A DNA stretch of 64,000 bases from CAYVBE01 sp964572825 (GCA_964572825.1 CAZNGS010000001.1:1-64000); one strand, 5' to 3'. Shown: positions 8,440-22,258, counted from the first letter of the stretch. Notes: a model not told the origin generated them from the letters alone. Translations and numbers: made by a program.

Positions 8440-11202
8440 ATGAAACAACCGACGACGAGAATGTCACTGGTCATGTTTGGTATTCTGTTGACGCTTTCCT
8501 GGCTTCTCGGATGCGCCACCGGTCACGTCGCAGCGGCTGACGTGAACTCTGATTATCACCCGATCCGCATGCCGGGGGAGTACTTCAACGCCTCCACCCG
8601 GGCGGAGCCAGTGCCGGGTTGGTTCTCCCGTGGAGACCGTACGTGCGATCTCGCAGAGCTGCCCGTGGGCGACCAGGTGTTCGGAGGCATCCCGTGGCGC
8701 ATCCGCAGCAGCGGGCCGAACGTCATCATGCTGAAAGGCGCCGGCGCCCCCGTCAGCGACACCGCGGTGCGGGGCATCCCCGTGGGCCGGCCGGCCGACG
8801 TCCTCTACGTCCTGCTGGCGTACAATCCCGGACCCGCCCTGGAGGCATGGCAACACCGGGCCGCCGAAGCCACCGCCGATGGGAGAAAGCCGCCCGTGCC
8901 GCCCACCCTCATGCACCTGGTCCTGCATTACGACGCAGGCGCCGAGACGCGGCTTAACGTGCGCTGGGGCGAGGCCGTCCAGGACTGGCTGAGGGCGGGA
9001 GAATACGCCGACCCGGCCTTCGCCCCCACCGTCTGGCGCAAACAACTCCACGAGAAGTGGGTGCACGACCGCTGGCCCCGCCGGGCTGAGAGCGTGGCCG
9101 TCTACGCGCTGCGGTGGGACAATCCCCGACCGGAGCGCAGGATCGAGTCCCTGGACTTCGTCAGCGCCAATGAGCGCAGCCACGACTGGGGAGCGCCGGC
9201 CGTCCTGGGCCTCACCGTGGCGATGCGCGACGGGCCGGGTGAGGTCTACTACGTCTCCCCGGAGGGTGTGGACTCCAATCCGGGGACTTTCGAGCAGCCC
9301 TGGGCCACGGTTCACCACGCCGCCCGGACGCTCCAGGCCGGGGACACGGCCTACGTGCGCGGCGGGCGGTACGAGATGCCGGAGCGCTGGGATGCCCTCA
9401 TCATGCCGAAGAACTCCGGCACGGCCGAGGCCCCCATAATTTACGCGGGCTATCCGGGCGAAACAGCCATCATCGACGGCGAGAACCACCATTGCGCCCA
9501 CGACACCCGCGTCCCGCACGCCATCTACGACCGCGACCGGGGCCTGTTCCAGATCGAGGAAAAGGAATATGTCACCGTCAAAAACCTCCATCTGCAGAAC
9601 TCGCGCAAGAGCGGCTTCGGGGTTTACGCCAGCCGCCACGTCAGGCTGGAACATAACGTGGTCTACGGCGCCTTCCACTGCGGCATCAACTCCGGGCGGA
9701 ACGAGCACCTGACCATCATCAGCAACACACTCGGGCAGATCTGCTCCCGCCTGTGGGACTGGGACACGGAGACGCAGCAATGGGTCCTCCCCAGACGGCC
9801 GGTGAACCCGTTCAAAGGGGCCGACGCCCTCCCCTGGGGGCAGTGGTCCGGTGACTGGACCCGGCTGCGCAAACCCGGCCGCGAGGCCATCGACAACCAC
9901 GGCAACCAGCACGTCGAGATCGCCTTCAACGAGATCTACTGGTGCAGCAAGGAGGGCATCGCCGACCCCAGCCGGCACTTCAAGATCCACCACAACCACA
10001 TCCACCATTTCTACGGCCGGCCCCATCCGACGGGCATCTACCTGGACGGTTACGGGGAGATCATGGATGACCTGGACGTCTATGCCAACGTCGTCCACCA
10101 CACCGCCTCCGGGATCACCCTGGGCTCCGAGGGCGGCACGCTCTGCGAGAACATCCGCATCCACCATAACCTGTGTTTCGACAACTGGTGGACCGGCATT
10201 CTGCTGAACGCCGCCGGGAACAACGGCCTCCGCCGCGCCGTCCGGATCGAAAACAACACCGTCTATCGCAATGGCCACACCCCGTGGGAAAGAAATCCCA
10301 CCGGGGGCATCTACCTGGGGACGCGGAGCGTGCAGGACGTCGCGGTGCGCAACAACATCTGCACCGATAACCGCGACTACCAGGTCTGCCTGATGCGCGA
10401 CCACAACCGGCTGGAGCAGCGGCTCGCCATCGAGTATAACCTCTGCAATCCGCTGCTGCCGCCCATGGACCGCACCCTCCCCCGCCTGGAACGGTGGTAC
10501 CCCGTCTTCGGCGACCACGCCCTGGCGGCGGATCCGATGTTTGTCGACCCGGAAGGGTGGGATTTCCGCCTGCGGGAGGGGTCGCCGGCCGTAGACGCCG
10601 GCCATCCGGCAGAGCAGTACCTCGACGCCGACGACACCCGGGCGGACCTGGGAGCGTTCGCCCACGTGCGCGAACTACCGCCCCTGCCCGCAGCCGGCGA
10701 GGGTCTTGTCCTGCGGGTCAACTGCGGGGCGGAAGAGAGCTATGCGGACCCGGACGGCAACGTCTGGCAGGCCGACAGGCGCCTGCGACGGGGTTCGGGC
10801 CCTGACGAATGGGGGGCCACCTGGAGCCATGTCGCCCGGAGAAAGCCCGGACCGGTCGCCGGCACGGAAATGGACGAGATTTACCTGACCGAGCGCTACC
10901 GGATGGAGCAGTACCGCTTCCCGGTGCCGAACGGCCTTTATCTGGTGCGGCTGCACTTCGCGGAGACGTGGCACACCGGGCCCGGCCAGCGCGACTTCTC
11001 GGTGCTGCTAAACGGCCGTCCGGTGGTGGAGCACTTCGATCCTTTCACCGCGGCCGGGGACCGCAGCTTCCGGGCGGTGGTCAAATCCGCCGCGGCAAAG
11101 GTCTACGACGGGCTGCTCACGATCGAATTCCAGGGGCCGGGGGCGATGATCAACGGTATCGAAATCATCCAGGTGACGCCGGATATGAAACACGGGGAAT
11201 GA
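8440..11202 (+). CDS. lipoprotein with right-handed beta-helix and malectin domain
   Basis: The ATG at 8440 follows a GGCGGAG site and opens a lipoprotein signal (hydrophobic stretch ending LSWLLGC, lipobox LLGC). After an N-terminal domain of unknown type, a segment starting YYVSPEGVDSNPGT is typical of DUF1565/pectate-lyase-like proteins; it leads into a right-handed parallel beta-helix with many Asn-rich turns (for example IRIHHNLCFDNWWTGI). The last ~160 residues form a malectin-like carbohydrate-binding domain (VNCGAEESY... to INGIEII). The combination suggests a surface-anchored polysaccharide lyase, hydrolase or binding protein. It follows the sulfatase closely and probably acts on the same sulfated glycan. 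The exact activity cannot be told from sequence. Confidence 0.8.
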   Translation: MKQPTTRMSLVMFGILLTLSWLLGCATGHVAAADVNSDYHPIRMPGEYFNASTRAEPVPGWFSRGDRTCDLAELPVGDQVFGGIPWRIRSSGPNVIMLKGAGAPVSDTAVRGIPVGRPADVLYVLLAYNPGPALEAWQHRAAEATADGRKPPVPPTLMHLVLHYDAGAETRLNVRWGEAVQDWLRAGEYADPAFAPTVWRKQLHEKWVHDRWPRRAESVAVYALRWDNPRPERRIESLDFVSANERSHDWGAPAVLGLTVAMRDGPGEVYYVSPEGVDSNPGTFEQPWATVHHAARTLQAGDTAYVRGGRYEMPERWDALIMPKNSGTAEAPIIYAGYPGETAIIDGENHHCAHDTRVPHAIYDRDRGLFQIEEKEYVTVKNLHLQNSRKSGFGVYASRHVRLEHNVVYGAFHCGINSGRNEHLTIISNTLGQICSRLWDWDTETQQWVLPRRPVNPFKGADALPWGQWSGDWTRLRKPGREAIDNHGNQHVEIAFNEIYWCSKEGIADPSRHFKIHHNHIHHFYGRPHPTGIYLDGYGEIMDDLDVYANVVHHTASGITLGSEGGTLCENIRIHHNLCFDNWWTGILLNAAGNNGLRRAVRIENNTVYRNGHTPWERNPTGGIYLGTRSVQDVAVRNNICTDNRDYQVCLMRDHNRLEQRLAIEYNLCNPLLPPMDRTLPRLERWYPVFGDHALAADPMFVDPEGWDFRLREGSPAVDAGHPAEQYLDADDTRADLGAFAHVRELPPLPAAGEGLVLRVNCGAEESYADPDGNVWQADRRLRRGSGPDEWGATWSHVARRKPGPVAGTEMDEIYLTERYRMEQYRFPVPNGLYLVRLHFAETWHTGPGQRDFSVLLNGRPVVEHFDPFTAAGDRSFRAVVKSAAAKVYDGLLTIEFQGPGAMINGIEIIQVTPDMKHGE

Positions 11203-11361
11203 AGCGCCGCCACCGCCCCCCACGGCGTGGTGGAAGCTGCGGCGGGCGGCCCCCGCGACGGAAACCGGAAAAACGCCGTCCTGGTCGGCTTGAAAACGGC
11301 TCCCCTCCCGCGTTACATATGAGAGCCTTCGGCCCGGTCCACTCTCTTCGACGGGTGTGCG

Positions 11362-12201
11362 ATGGGAAGGTTGACCGCAACGGCCTGGAAGCGCCTGAAG
11401 CTCTTGATCTCGCTGCTGGCCGTGTCGGCATTCGTGCTGCTGATGCCGGCCAGTCTGACCGCGCCCGCGCGGGTGATCTTCACCGAAGCCGTAGGGCCGG
11501 TCGAGACCACGCTCTACCAGGGCGGAGGCGACGTTCTGGCCGCCGGTGGAACGCTGACGGAGATGTTCCTGGGGCGGAACCGGGAGCGCGCGCTGGCCCG
11601 CCAGGTCGCCCGTCTGCAGAACGAAAAGGTGCGCCTGGCGGAAGCCCTGCGGCGGGAAAAGGCCCGGCTGGAGAGCATCCAGAAACTGCACGTCGCCCGC
11701 ACGCCCATCCGCGCCGTTCGCGCGCCCGTGACCGCCTGGGAATCCACGGCCGCCCGCCGCAGCGTGGTCCTCGCGGCGGGCAGTCAACAGGGAGTGGGGA
11801 TCGGGATGGCCGCCGCGGCGCAGGGGGCGTTGATCGGCGTCGTACGGGAGGTGGGCCCCTCACACTGCCGCGTGCGGCTCATCACAGACCCGAGCAGCGT
11901 TGTCCCCTGCCGTCTGGGCGGGAGCCGGGATGTCTGCCTGCTGACGGGCACGGGCGAGGAGACGTGCCGCGTGGAATGGGTGGGTCGCGGCTCTATGGTT
12001 GATGTTGGGGAGGTGGTGCTGACGGCGGCGCTGGACGTGAAGCCCGCCACCGGCCTGAAGCTGCCCGAGGGCCTGCCGGCCGCCACGGTTACCGCCGTTG
12101 GGCGGGACCGGATGCAGCCTCTGTTCGACCGGATCGAAGCCGGACCCCGCGTGGACCTCACTCGCCTGGAAGAAGCCGAAGTGCTGATCCCGGAGGAGTA
12201 G
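11362..12201 (+). CDS. mreC: rod-shape-determining protein MreC
   Basis: A 279-residue protein with one N-terminal membrane helix (LLISLLAVSAFVLLMPAS), a coiled coil (about residues 65-110, rich in Arg, Leu and Glu) and the two small beta domains of MreC, with typical wording such as GALIGVVREVG and VRLITDPSSVVP. MreC is the periplasmic scaffold of the elongasome and links MreB, MreD, RodA and PBP2. No mreB or mreD lies next to it, unlike the usual mreBCD cluster. The start has only a weak ribosome-binding site. Confidence 0.8.
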   Translation: MGRLTATAWKRLKLLISLLAVSAFVLLMPASLTAPARVIFTEAVGPVETTLYQGGGDVLAAGGTLTEMFLGRNRERALARQVARLQNEKVRLAEALRREKARLESIQKLHVARTPIRAVRAPVTAWESTAARRSVVLAAGSQQGVGIGMAAAAQGALIGVVREVGPSHCRVRLITDPSSVVPCRLGGSRDVCLLTGTGEETCRVEWVGRGSMVDVGEVVLTAALDVKPATGLKLPEGLPAATVTAVGRDRMQPLFDRIEAGPRVDLTRLEEAEVLIPEE

Positions 12202-12448
12202 TCCCGGTGCAAGGCGCGTTCCATCCCGGGCGCCGGCGCAGAACCCGGCATCGAATGACCCTGAGGGATGGGCGCGGGTTTTAGGGGATGTCGTATTTCG
12301 CAGTCCACCCGGGGGGGATTTCATCTCCCGCACAAAACATGGTAAGATTCCATCGTAGGTTACTGTACGGTGTACCCCGAGCAGCCTCTTACAGACACGG
12401 TCGGCGCCGCGGGAACGGGCTTCGGACTCCTATTTCGGCAAGAGACAG

Positions 12449-13696
12449 ATGATCCGGGAAATCGAGGCACTCAGGTTCAGGTGTTTGCGTTACGTCAGGC
12501 AGGATCTGGACCCATTCCACGTGCTCGTCGGGCCAAACGCCAGCGGCAAGACCACCTTTCTAGATGTGATTGCATTCCTGGGCGACCTGGTCGCCGATGG
12601 GCTACAGGAGGCCATAGAGCGCAGAACGCAGAACTTCTACGACTTTCTGTGGAACCGCGAAGGAGAGAGCTTCGAGCTTGCGGTCCACTTCGAGATACCG
12701 GACATGCTACGGGAGAAGCTCGAGATGCCGTCCTTCCAATTGGCGCGCTACGAAGTGGCGATCGGGGCGGCAGAGCCAGATGGCGAATTGGGGATCCGGA
12801 AAGAGACCCTGCTGCTTAAGGAGGCCCAGGAGCCAGCGGCGAGGCAGGCTGAGCTTTTCCCCTGTCCGCCCGGGCCACCCCAGACGATCAGCACACCGTC
12901 AGGAACCCGTAGCAAGAAGTTCATCGTCAACAAAGTGCCCGGGGGCAACGACAACTTCTACGATGAGACGGGAGGGGGTTGGGATCATGCGTTCAAGCTC
13001 GGACCCCGGAAGTGCGCTCTTGGGAATCTGCCCGAAGATGAGACACGTTTCCCGGTCTCGACCTGGGTGAAAGGACTGCTCAGCGAGGGCATTCAGAGGC
13101 TTGTGCTTGACAGCAGGGCCATGCGCAGGCCCAGCCCGCCGGGCCAACCGCGTGGGTTTTTGCCGGACGGTTCCAATCTGCCCTGGGTAGTTGAACGGTT
13201 GACGACCCATTGGCCTGCGAAGCTGCGGGAATGGATCGCCCACCTCCAAACTGCGTTGCCGGACCTGGAGGGCGTGAGCACGGTGCTCCGGGAAGAAGAC
13301 AGAAATCGCTACCTTCGACTGCACTACCGCGGGGGCCTCAAGGTCCCCTGCTGGGGCGCATCCGACGGAACGCTGCGGCTTCTCGCGCTGACACTGCCGG
13401 CCTATCTTCCCGCCCTCGAGGGCATCTTTCTGATAGAAGAACCCGAGAACGGGATACATCCCCGGGCGCTCGAGACCCTCTACCAATCCCTTTCTTCGGT
13501 CTACGGCGCCCAGATTCTCATGGCTACACATTCCCCCGTTCTGGTGGCCATCGCCGACCCCTCTGGACTTCTGTGCTTTGCCAAAACAGAAGAGGGGGCG
13601 ACGGACATCGTGCGGGGCACCGAACACCCTCAACTCGAGGACTGGCGCCGGGAGACAAACCTCGGCGAACTCTTTGCGGCGGGAGTGCTGGGTTGA
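12449..13696 (+). CDS. AAA_21-type SMC/RecF-like ATPase, possible defence ATPase
   Basis: A 415-residue ABC-type ATPase of the RecF/OLD-like class. Visible motifs are Walker A GPNASGKTTFLD near residue 30, the signature-like SDGTLRLLAL, Walker B GIFLIEEPENGIHPRALE and the His-switch ATHSP. It is followed at once by the next gene with a four-base TTGA overlap, so the two products are probably made in a fixed ratio and act together. Stand-alone ATPases of this type paired with a small Toprim-like or nuclease partner are common in anti-phage modules. A role in DNA repair or defence is inference. Confidence 0.75.
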   Translation: MIREIEALRFRCLRYVRQDLDPFHVLVGPNASGKTTFLDVIAFLGDLVADGLQEAIERRTQNFYDFLWNREGESFELAVHFEIPDMLREKLEMPSFQLARYEVAIGAAEPDGELGIRKETLLLKEAQEPAARQAELFPCPPGPPQTISTPSGTRSKKFIVNKVPGGNDNFYDETGGGWDHAFKLGPRKCALGNLPEDETRFPVSTWVKGLLSEGIQRLVLDSRAMRRPSPPGQPRGFLPDGSNLPWVVERLTTHWPAKLREWIAHLQTALPDLEGVSTVLREEDRNRYLRLHYRGGLKVPCWGASDGTLRLLALTLPAYLPALEGIFLIEEPENGIHPRALETLYQSLSSVYGAQILMATHSPVLVAIADPSGLLCFAKTEEGATDIVRGTEHPQLEDWRRETNLGELFAAGVLG

Positions 13697-14325
13697 ATCA
13701 ACTGACGCAAGACCTCGTCGTTTTGTGCGCCGACCTGGACATCGAATACGCTCTCAAAGGACTACTCTCCCGTCCGCAAGCTCTGGCCATATGTTCTGTC
13801 AGGTGGCGAATCTTCCGGCACCCGCACCGCGACCCGGGGTGTTTCACGAAATCCGCTGAGTTCCTCCGGCCACTGAGCGCGAGGTATCGGCACGGTCTGG
13901 TGATCTTCGACCGCATGGGAAGCGGACAAGAGCAACTGACGTGCGAAGAGATAGAAGAATCAGTGACCGAACGGCTGGCAAGGAACGGTTGGGGAAACAG
14001 AGCGGCGACGGTCTGTCTCGACCCCGAAGTGGAGATATGGGTGTGGAGCGACAGTCCGGAGATGGACCGTTGCCTGGGTTGGGCAGATCGTGCAGAAGAC
14101 CTTCGTGACTGGCTGGAAACGAGGGGTCTGTGGACCAGTTCCGCCCCCAAACCGGAGCATCCCAAGAAAGCCCTCCGTGCAGCTCTGCGCGAAGTCCACA
14201 GAAGCTCATCCGCCTCAATCTTTCACCGACTGGCCCGGTCGGTGAGCGTGACCAGGTGTGTGGACCCAGCATTCCTCAAACTGAAGCGGACGCTTCAGAA
14301 TTGGTTCGGCCTATCCGGTGGGTAG
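13693..14325 (+). CDS. Toprim/DUF4276-like partner of the ATPase
   Basis: The start is a TTG at 13693 overlapping the ATPase stop (TTGA); the product has 210 residues. Acidic clusters are spaced as in Toprim-like or DUF4276-like proteins: CADLDIEYALKG at the N-terminus, HRDPG, IFDRMGSGQEQ, and CLDPEVEIWVWS in the middle. It also resembles, from memory, the small proteins annotated as MAD4, which accompany an AAA ATPase (MAD3) in the methylation-associated defence system; I cannot verify this. No methyltransferase or other MADS component is adjacent, so it would be a minimal two-gene module. Confidence 0.5.
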   Translation: MNQLTQDLVVLCADLDIEYALKGLLSRPQALAICSVRWRIFRHPHRDPGCFTKSAEFLRPLSARYRHGLVIFDRMGSGQEQLTCEEIEESVTERLARNGWGNRAATVCLDPEVEIWVWSDSPEMDRCLGWADRAEDLRDWLETRGLWTSSAPKPEHPKKALRAALREVHRSSSASIFHRLARSVSVTRCVDPAFLKLKRTLQNWFGLSGG

Positions 14326-14337
14326 TGGCACCCGCTC

Positions 14338-16989
<2,652 letters not shown>

Positions 16990-17024
16990 GGGGATCGTTT
17001 CAGGGTTGAAGTCGAATCAATACC

Positions 17025-17053
17025 ATTATAGGACATAAGGCCGCAGATGTCCA
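17025..17053 (-). promoter_or_regulatory. sigma-70-type promoter for secA
   Basis: On the minus strand TGGACA (17048-17053) and a perfect TATAAT (17025-17030) are separated by 17 bases, about 35 bases upstream of the secA ATG. Confidence 0.75.
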
Positions 17054-17172
17054 CGCTTTACGCGCTTTCATCCCTGCCCGGGCGGCGCGGCAGCGGGCGC
17101 CCCCCTGTGGCGGGCCACGGGGAGACGCTACAATAACCAGGGGAATTGCACGGGACAGCGGAGAGGCTCACC

Positions 17173-18393
<1,221 letters not shown>

Positions 18394-18496
18394 TCAATCC
18401 TCGGACCCTTCGTCACCGGCGGCGGCCTGCCGAAACGACCGCAGCCGAGGCGGCTGCGCCACATAGGCACCTTTTTCGCCGGCCGGGGGGTAGCGA

Positions 18497-20626
18497 TTAC
18501 GCCTCCGGCTCCTCTTCGCCGGCCGGGGGCGGGGTGCGGTAGAAGCGGTTGGACAGCAGGCTCTCCACCAAAAGGAGCGCCAGGGCCGCCAGCGCCAGGT
18601 AAGGAGTGAGCTCCCGCGTCCTGCCGCTCACGGACGCGGAGTCCCCCGCATCTCCGGGCTCCTGGAGCACTTCGATGCGTCCGGCGCTTATTGCCTTTTT
18701 CAGCTCCTCCACGTCCACCTTTTCCAGCCGGCTCTCGGCGGCGGGCGGGTTGACGGCGAAGCCCCGCGTGCACCTCTCGTCCCCGCGCTCCAGCTCCACG
18801 TGGTAGTAGCCCGGCTCTTCGGTCTTCCAGTAGGTCACGCGCCCCGGCGTGGCGCCGGGCATGAGTTGCTCCGCCGACTCCGCGCCGGGCGGTGTGACCC
18901 GGACGACCGTGGGCCAGCTGGAACTCTCGAACGTGATCGGCACGGCGGCGCCCACCGAGTAGGCCCTCACGGCCTCCTTCGCTGAGCGGCGTGCCAGGTA
19001 CAGGACCATCTCCTGGCAGAACGGCACGAAGGCGGGGGTGCGGGCGAAGAGGCCCCATCGATCGTCCGCCGTGGATGCGAAGACGACGGCCCGGCCGGCC
19101 TGCTCGCTCAGCAGCAGCGCCGGAAGGTCCTTCCCGAAGCTCATCAACTCCTCCGCGCCCGCGGAGGGCGAGAGCCGCCGGCAGTGCGTGAAGTATACCT
19201 GCTCCAGCCCCACCCCGGCCTCGTCCAGCGCCTTCATGACGGGATGGCCCGGCTGCACATTGCGCAGCCCGAACGGCTCTGCAGCGGGCGCGGCGACGCG
19301 CTCGCCCACCTGTGCACCCAGCACGCCCACGGCGTAATCCTCCCGGTATGCGGCCCCGGCCTCCGGACCGCAGAACACCAGCAGCCCACCGCCACCGGAC
19401 ACGTAAGCCCCCAGCCGGCGCCAGCCTTCGGGCGGCACGGCACCCGCCCCGGCCAGCGCCACCACGTCGATCGGCCCCAGCGAGAGTTCACCCAATTCCG
19501 CCGAGGCCGCGCGCCGGAGCGAGAACGGGCTCCGCCCCTCTTCGTACCACGGGTTCAGGGCCAGTCGCAGGAAGTAAGTCGGAGACTCCGTTGCGCTTTC
19601 GGGGTTGTCCTCCACGCAGAGGACCGTCACGCCCGGCGCCACTTCGAGGGTGAAAAAGCGCGCGTCGTCGGCGGGCAGCCCGTCCGGCCCCACGAACCGC
19701 ACGCACCCCCGGTGATGCCCCTCCTTGCGGAGCGGCACTTCGAAGCGCAGTTCCGTCTGCTCCCCGTCGTCGAGCCGCACCTGGCGGCGGGCGATGGGTT
19801 CCCCGTCGAACTCGAACTGAACCGTCCGCTCAACGGCTCCGGCAGACGCCAGGACTTGCGCCCGCAGCCCCAGGGTGCCGCCGCGGAGGGCGGGCTGCCC
19901 CTCGTCTCGGACCTCCGAGACTGCGCCGTTGGTGACCTCTTTGCGGGCGCAGTCCACCAGGTAGAGGCTGGTCCGCTCGCCCAGGTCCACGCGGCGGCGT
20001 TCCAGGCCCGCCCAGGCGGCCCGCGTCATATCCGTGAACAAGAACACATCCCGCCTGCTGCCTCCGAGGGGTTGGAGCAGCTCTGCGGCCCGTTCGAGGG
20101 CGCGCCAGCACGTGCCCCCGCCGCGCGTGGCGCGCAGGCCCTGCGCGCGGCCGACCAGGTCCTCCACCTCGCGCGTGAGCTTGCCGGCGGGGTGCGAGGT
20201 CACCAGCAGCCCTGCGACCGCCCCGTCGGGCAGCCGGGGGATGAGGTCCAGCATGCGGTTGCGCGCCTCGTCGAACCACGTGGCGTCGCCCACGCGGCAG
20301 TTCATGCTCATCGAGTCGTCGGCGATCAGCACCACGGCCGGCGTGGTGGCCAGCTCGCCATCGGCCGCGCCGGCGGCGGGCCCCAGGATGGGTCGGGCGA
20401 TCAACAGCGCGAACAGCGCGATGAGCGCCATACGCAGCAGCAGGAGGAGCAGATGCTTCAGCCGGGTGCGCCGCACGCTCCGTTGCCGGCTGCGCCGCAC
20501 GAAGCGGACCGCCGGGAAACGGATGACCTTCGGCCGCTGCCGGCTCAAAAGGTGGATGATCAGTGGCAGCACGGCGCCCCCACCCAGCCACAGCAGCCCG
20601 GCGTGGATGAACGTTATCTGGAACAT
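18497..20626 (-). CDS. BatA-domain membrane protein with von Willebrand A-like region
   Basis: A 709-residue membrane protein. It begins with a BatA domain (two membrane helices around PLIIHLLSRQRPKVIRFPA and LLLLLLRMALIALFALLIARPI, with the intervening basic RRSRQRSVRRTRLKH), continues with a vWA-like domain carrying a DDSMSM metal-site motif, then long periplasmic beta-rich domains, and ends with a C-terminal membrane helix (YLALAALALLLVESLLS). Such proteins are encoded with MoxR ATPases and DUF58 proteins (aerotolerance or envelope-stress operons). The DUF58 gene lies upstream in the same direction after a 630-base spacer full of palindromes; no MoxR gene is in the window. Confidence 0.8.
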   Translation of the reverse strand: MFQITFIHAGLLWLGGGAVLPLIIHLLSRQRPKVIRFPAVRFVRRSRQRSVRRTRLKHLLLLLLRMALIALFALLIARPILGPAAGAADGELATTPAVVLIADDSMSMNCRVGDATWFDEARNRMLDLIPRLPDGAVAGLLVTSHPAGKLTREVEDLVGRAQGLRATRGGGTCWRALERAAELLQPLGGSRRDVFLFTDMTRAAWAGLERRRVDLGERTSLYLVDCARKEVTNGAVSEVRDEGQPALRGGTLGLRAQVLASAGAVERTVQFEFDGEPIARRQVRLDDGEQTELRFEVPLRKEGHHRGCVRFVGPDGLPADDARFFTLEVAPGVTVLCVEDNPESATESPTYFLRLALNPWYEEGRSPFSLRRAASAELGELSLGPIDVVALAGAGAVPPEGWRRLGAYVSGGGGLLVFCGPEAGAAYREDYAVGVLGAQVGERVAAPAAEPFGLRNVQPGHPVMKALDEAGVGLEQVYFTHCRRLSPSAGAEELMSFGKDLPALLLSEQAGRAVVFASTADDRWGLFARTPAFVPFCQEMVLYLARRSAKEAVRAYSVGAAVPITFESSSWPTVVRVTPPGAESAEQLMPGATPGRVTYWKTEEPGYYHVELERGDERCTRGFAVNPPAAESRLEKVDVEELKKAISAGRIEVLQEPGDAGDSASVSGRTRELTPYLALAALALLLVESLLSNRFYRTPPPAGEEEPEA

Positions 20627-20702
20627 TGCCTGCCCTGAGCTCGACTTTCGACAACGGAGGAGGAAAGACCTCCTGATATATAGCGGCAGCGCCCGAGGAC
20701 GT

Positions 20703-21076
20703 GCTGAGGCGTCCTCGCCTCAGCTTTCAGTGCATGGTCCTCCGGGGCTCAACGATGCGCTGCCCCATGTTACGGGAACTTCCCACAGCGCCCCCGGGCC
20801 GGTACGTAGCACCGTTCCCGGGGTCAACTGCTTTGCAAACAGGAGTTCAGAAGGATGCAACATCACGGGGGTCTTTCGGAGGAGCGGACCGCTGTGCCGG
20901 TTTTTCTTGGACTGCGGTGGCTTGCCACCGCCCTTCGACTTTGCTCAGGGCCTTGAGCCTGTCGAAAGGCCTTGCCGTTGGGGCGGCAAGCCGCCCGCAG
21001 TTTTCGTTGCGACGCCGTGCATCGCGCCGGGGCCAGGGCCCCGGGAAGTGAAAGCGGCGCCGAGGCGCCGCACTCC
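20703..21076. repeat. cluster of short palindromic elements
   Basis: This part of the 20627-21259 intergenic space holds at least five stem-loops: 20703-20724 (stem GCTGAGGCG), 20915-20932 (GCGGTGGC-TT-GCCACCGC), 20932-20970 (arms CCTTCGAC and GTCGAAAGG around a CTCAGGGCCTTGAG core), 20982-20997 (GGGCGGC-AA-GCCGCCC) and 21051-21076 (AAAGCGGCGCC, AGGCGCCGCACTCC). The last recurs almost exactly at 55009-55034 (inverted) and 63619-63644. They look like REP/MITE-type elements. I see no gene in this interval. Confidence 0.75.
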
Positions 21077-21259
21077 TATATGTTTCAGAAACGTGAACTT
21101 GCATTGAGCATCTCCGTTCCAGGGCCGTGGCGCAGCCAGACACTCGCAACGAGTTTCTTGTTTCAAGCACGCATTCCGGCCCTGCGAACATAAACTCCAA
21201 AAGTCGTCCAGCCTGGTGCCGAAAGTCCAACTGAGAGACCGGCACGAAAGTCACCCGGA

Positions 21260-22171
21260 TCAGAACCTGGCCTGCCGGGCTTTCAGGAACGAGAGCAGCA
21301 CCTGGTCGAACGAGTCGGAAGTGTCCACCAGCGCGTAGTCTATCTGTGCGTCCAGGCACGCCTGGCGGTAGCGCTCGGTGAATTCGTGCACCTCTTCCCG
21401 GTAGGCCTGTGCCACGGCGTCCGCGTCGGCCTTCGCCGTTTGATCGCTCTCCACGTCCTCGAACCGCGCCGGGCCCTGGAACGGAAAGGTCAGCTCCGCG
21501 TGGTCCAGCAGCTGGAAGCATATCAGATCGTGACCGCGGAACCGCAGGTGCTGCAGGCCGTTGATGATCCCCTCCTGCTGCTCTTCCTCGGCGGGGATCA
21601 GGTCGCTGAACAGGATGACCAGGCCGCGCTTGCACAGTTGCTCCGCCGCCCGGTGCAGGCAGTGCGAGAGCCGGGAGGGCCGGTGCCGCATCGACGAGGT
21701 CAGCACGCCCAGTATGTCGGCCAGGTGCGAACGCTTGCTGCGCGCGGGCACCAGGTGGGTTATGTCCTCGTCGAAGGTCACCAGGCCCACGTTGTCCTGC
21801 TGCTGGTTGATCAGCAGGTAGCCCAGCGCGGCCGCCATGTAGATGCCGTACTCCAGCTTGGTGATGACCCCGCCGTAGCTGTAGGCCATGGATTCGCTGA
21901 CGTCCAGCAGGATGTTGCAGTCCAGGTTCGTCTCCGCCTCGAACCGCTTGATGAACAGCCGATCCGTGCGCGCGAAGACCTTCCAGTCAATGAATTTCGG
22001 CTCGTCGCCGGGGGTGTATTTGCGGTGGTCGCTGAACTCGCTGGAGAATCCCCGGTAGGGGCTGTCGTGCAGCCCCGAGATGAACCCCTCCACGATGAAC
22101 CTGGCCTTCAGGTCCAGCCGCTCCACCTGCTGGATGACGTCCGGCCGCAGGTATTCTTCAACGGCCCTCAT
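21260..22171 (-). CDS. DUF58 family protein (vWA-like fold)
   Basis: A 303-residue DUF58 protein. The conserved block YTPGDEPKFIDWKVFARTD near residues 50-68 defines the family, followed by a vWA-type metal site LLDVSESMAYS. DUF58 proteins pair with MoxR AAA ATPases and BatA-like membrane proteins in complex-assembly or envelope-stress operons. The BatA-like gene is downstream on the same strand. It is cytoplasmic, with no membrane segments. The divergent gene upstream is the sulfhydrylase, leaving a 142-base shared regulatory space. Confidence 0.88.
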   Translation of the reverse strand: MRAVEEYLRPDVIQQVERLDLKARFIVEGFISGLHDSPYRGFSSEFSDHRKYTPGDEPKFIDWKVFARTDRLFIKRFEAETNLDCNILLDVSESMAYSYGGVITKLEYGIYMAAALGYLLINQQQDNVGLVTFDEDITHLVPARSKRSHLADILGVLTSSMRHRPSRLSHCLHRAAEQLCKRGLVILFSDLIPAEEEQQEGIINGLQHLRFRGHDLICFQLLDHAELTFPFQGPARFEDVESDQTAKADADAVAQAYREEVHEFTERYRQACLDAQIDYALVDTSDSFDQVLLSFLKARQARF

Positions 22172-22258
22172 CGCATTCCATCCGCCGGGGATGATTGACT
22201 TCTCGAGGCTCTTGCCCCATCATACGCGTCAGCCGCGCATTTTACCATTTCGTCGCCG

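Noticed and set aside
8464..10665. Minus-strand ORF of 733 residues opposite the beta-helix gene
   Set aside because: Another high-GC shadow; the plus-strand frame has a lipobox, beta-helix and malectin domains.
17106..17134. Promoter for the DUF362 gene (TACAAT at 17129)
   Set aside because: The -10 is plausible but the hexamer 17 bases upstream (TGTGGC) is not a -35.
20034..21107. Plus-strand ORF of 357 residues opposite the BatA-like gene and running into the repeats
   Set aside because: Ser/Arg-rich shadow frame that reads through palindromic repeats; no start signal.
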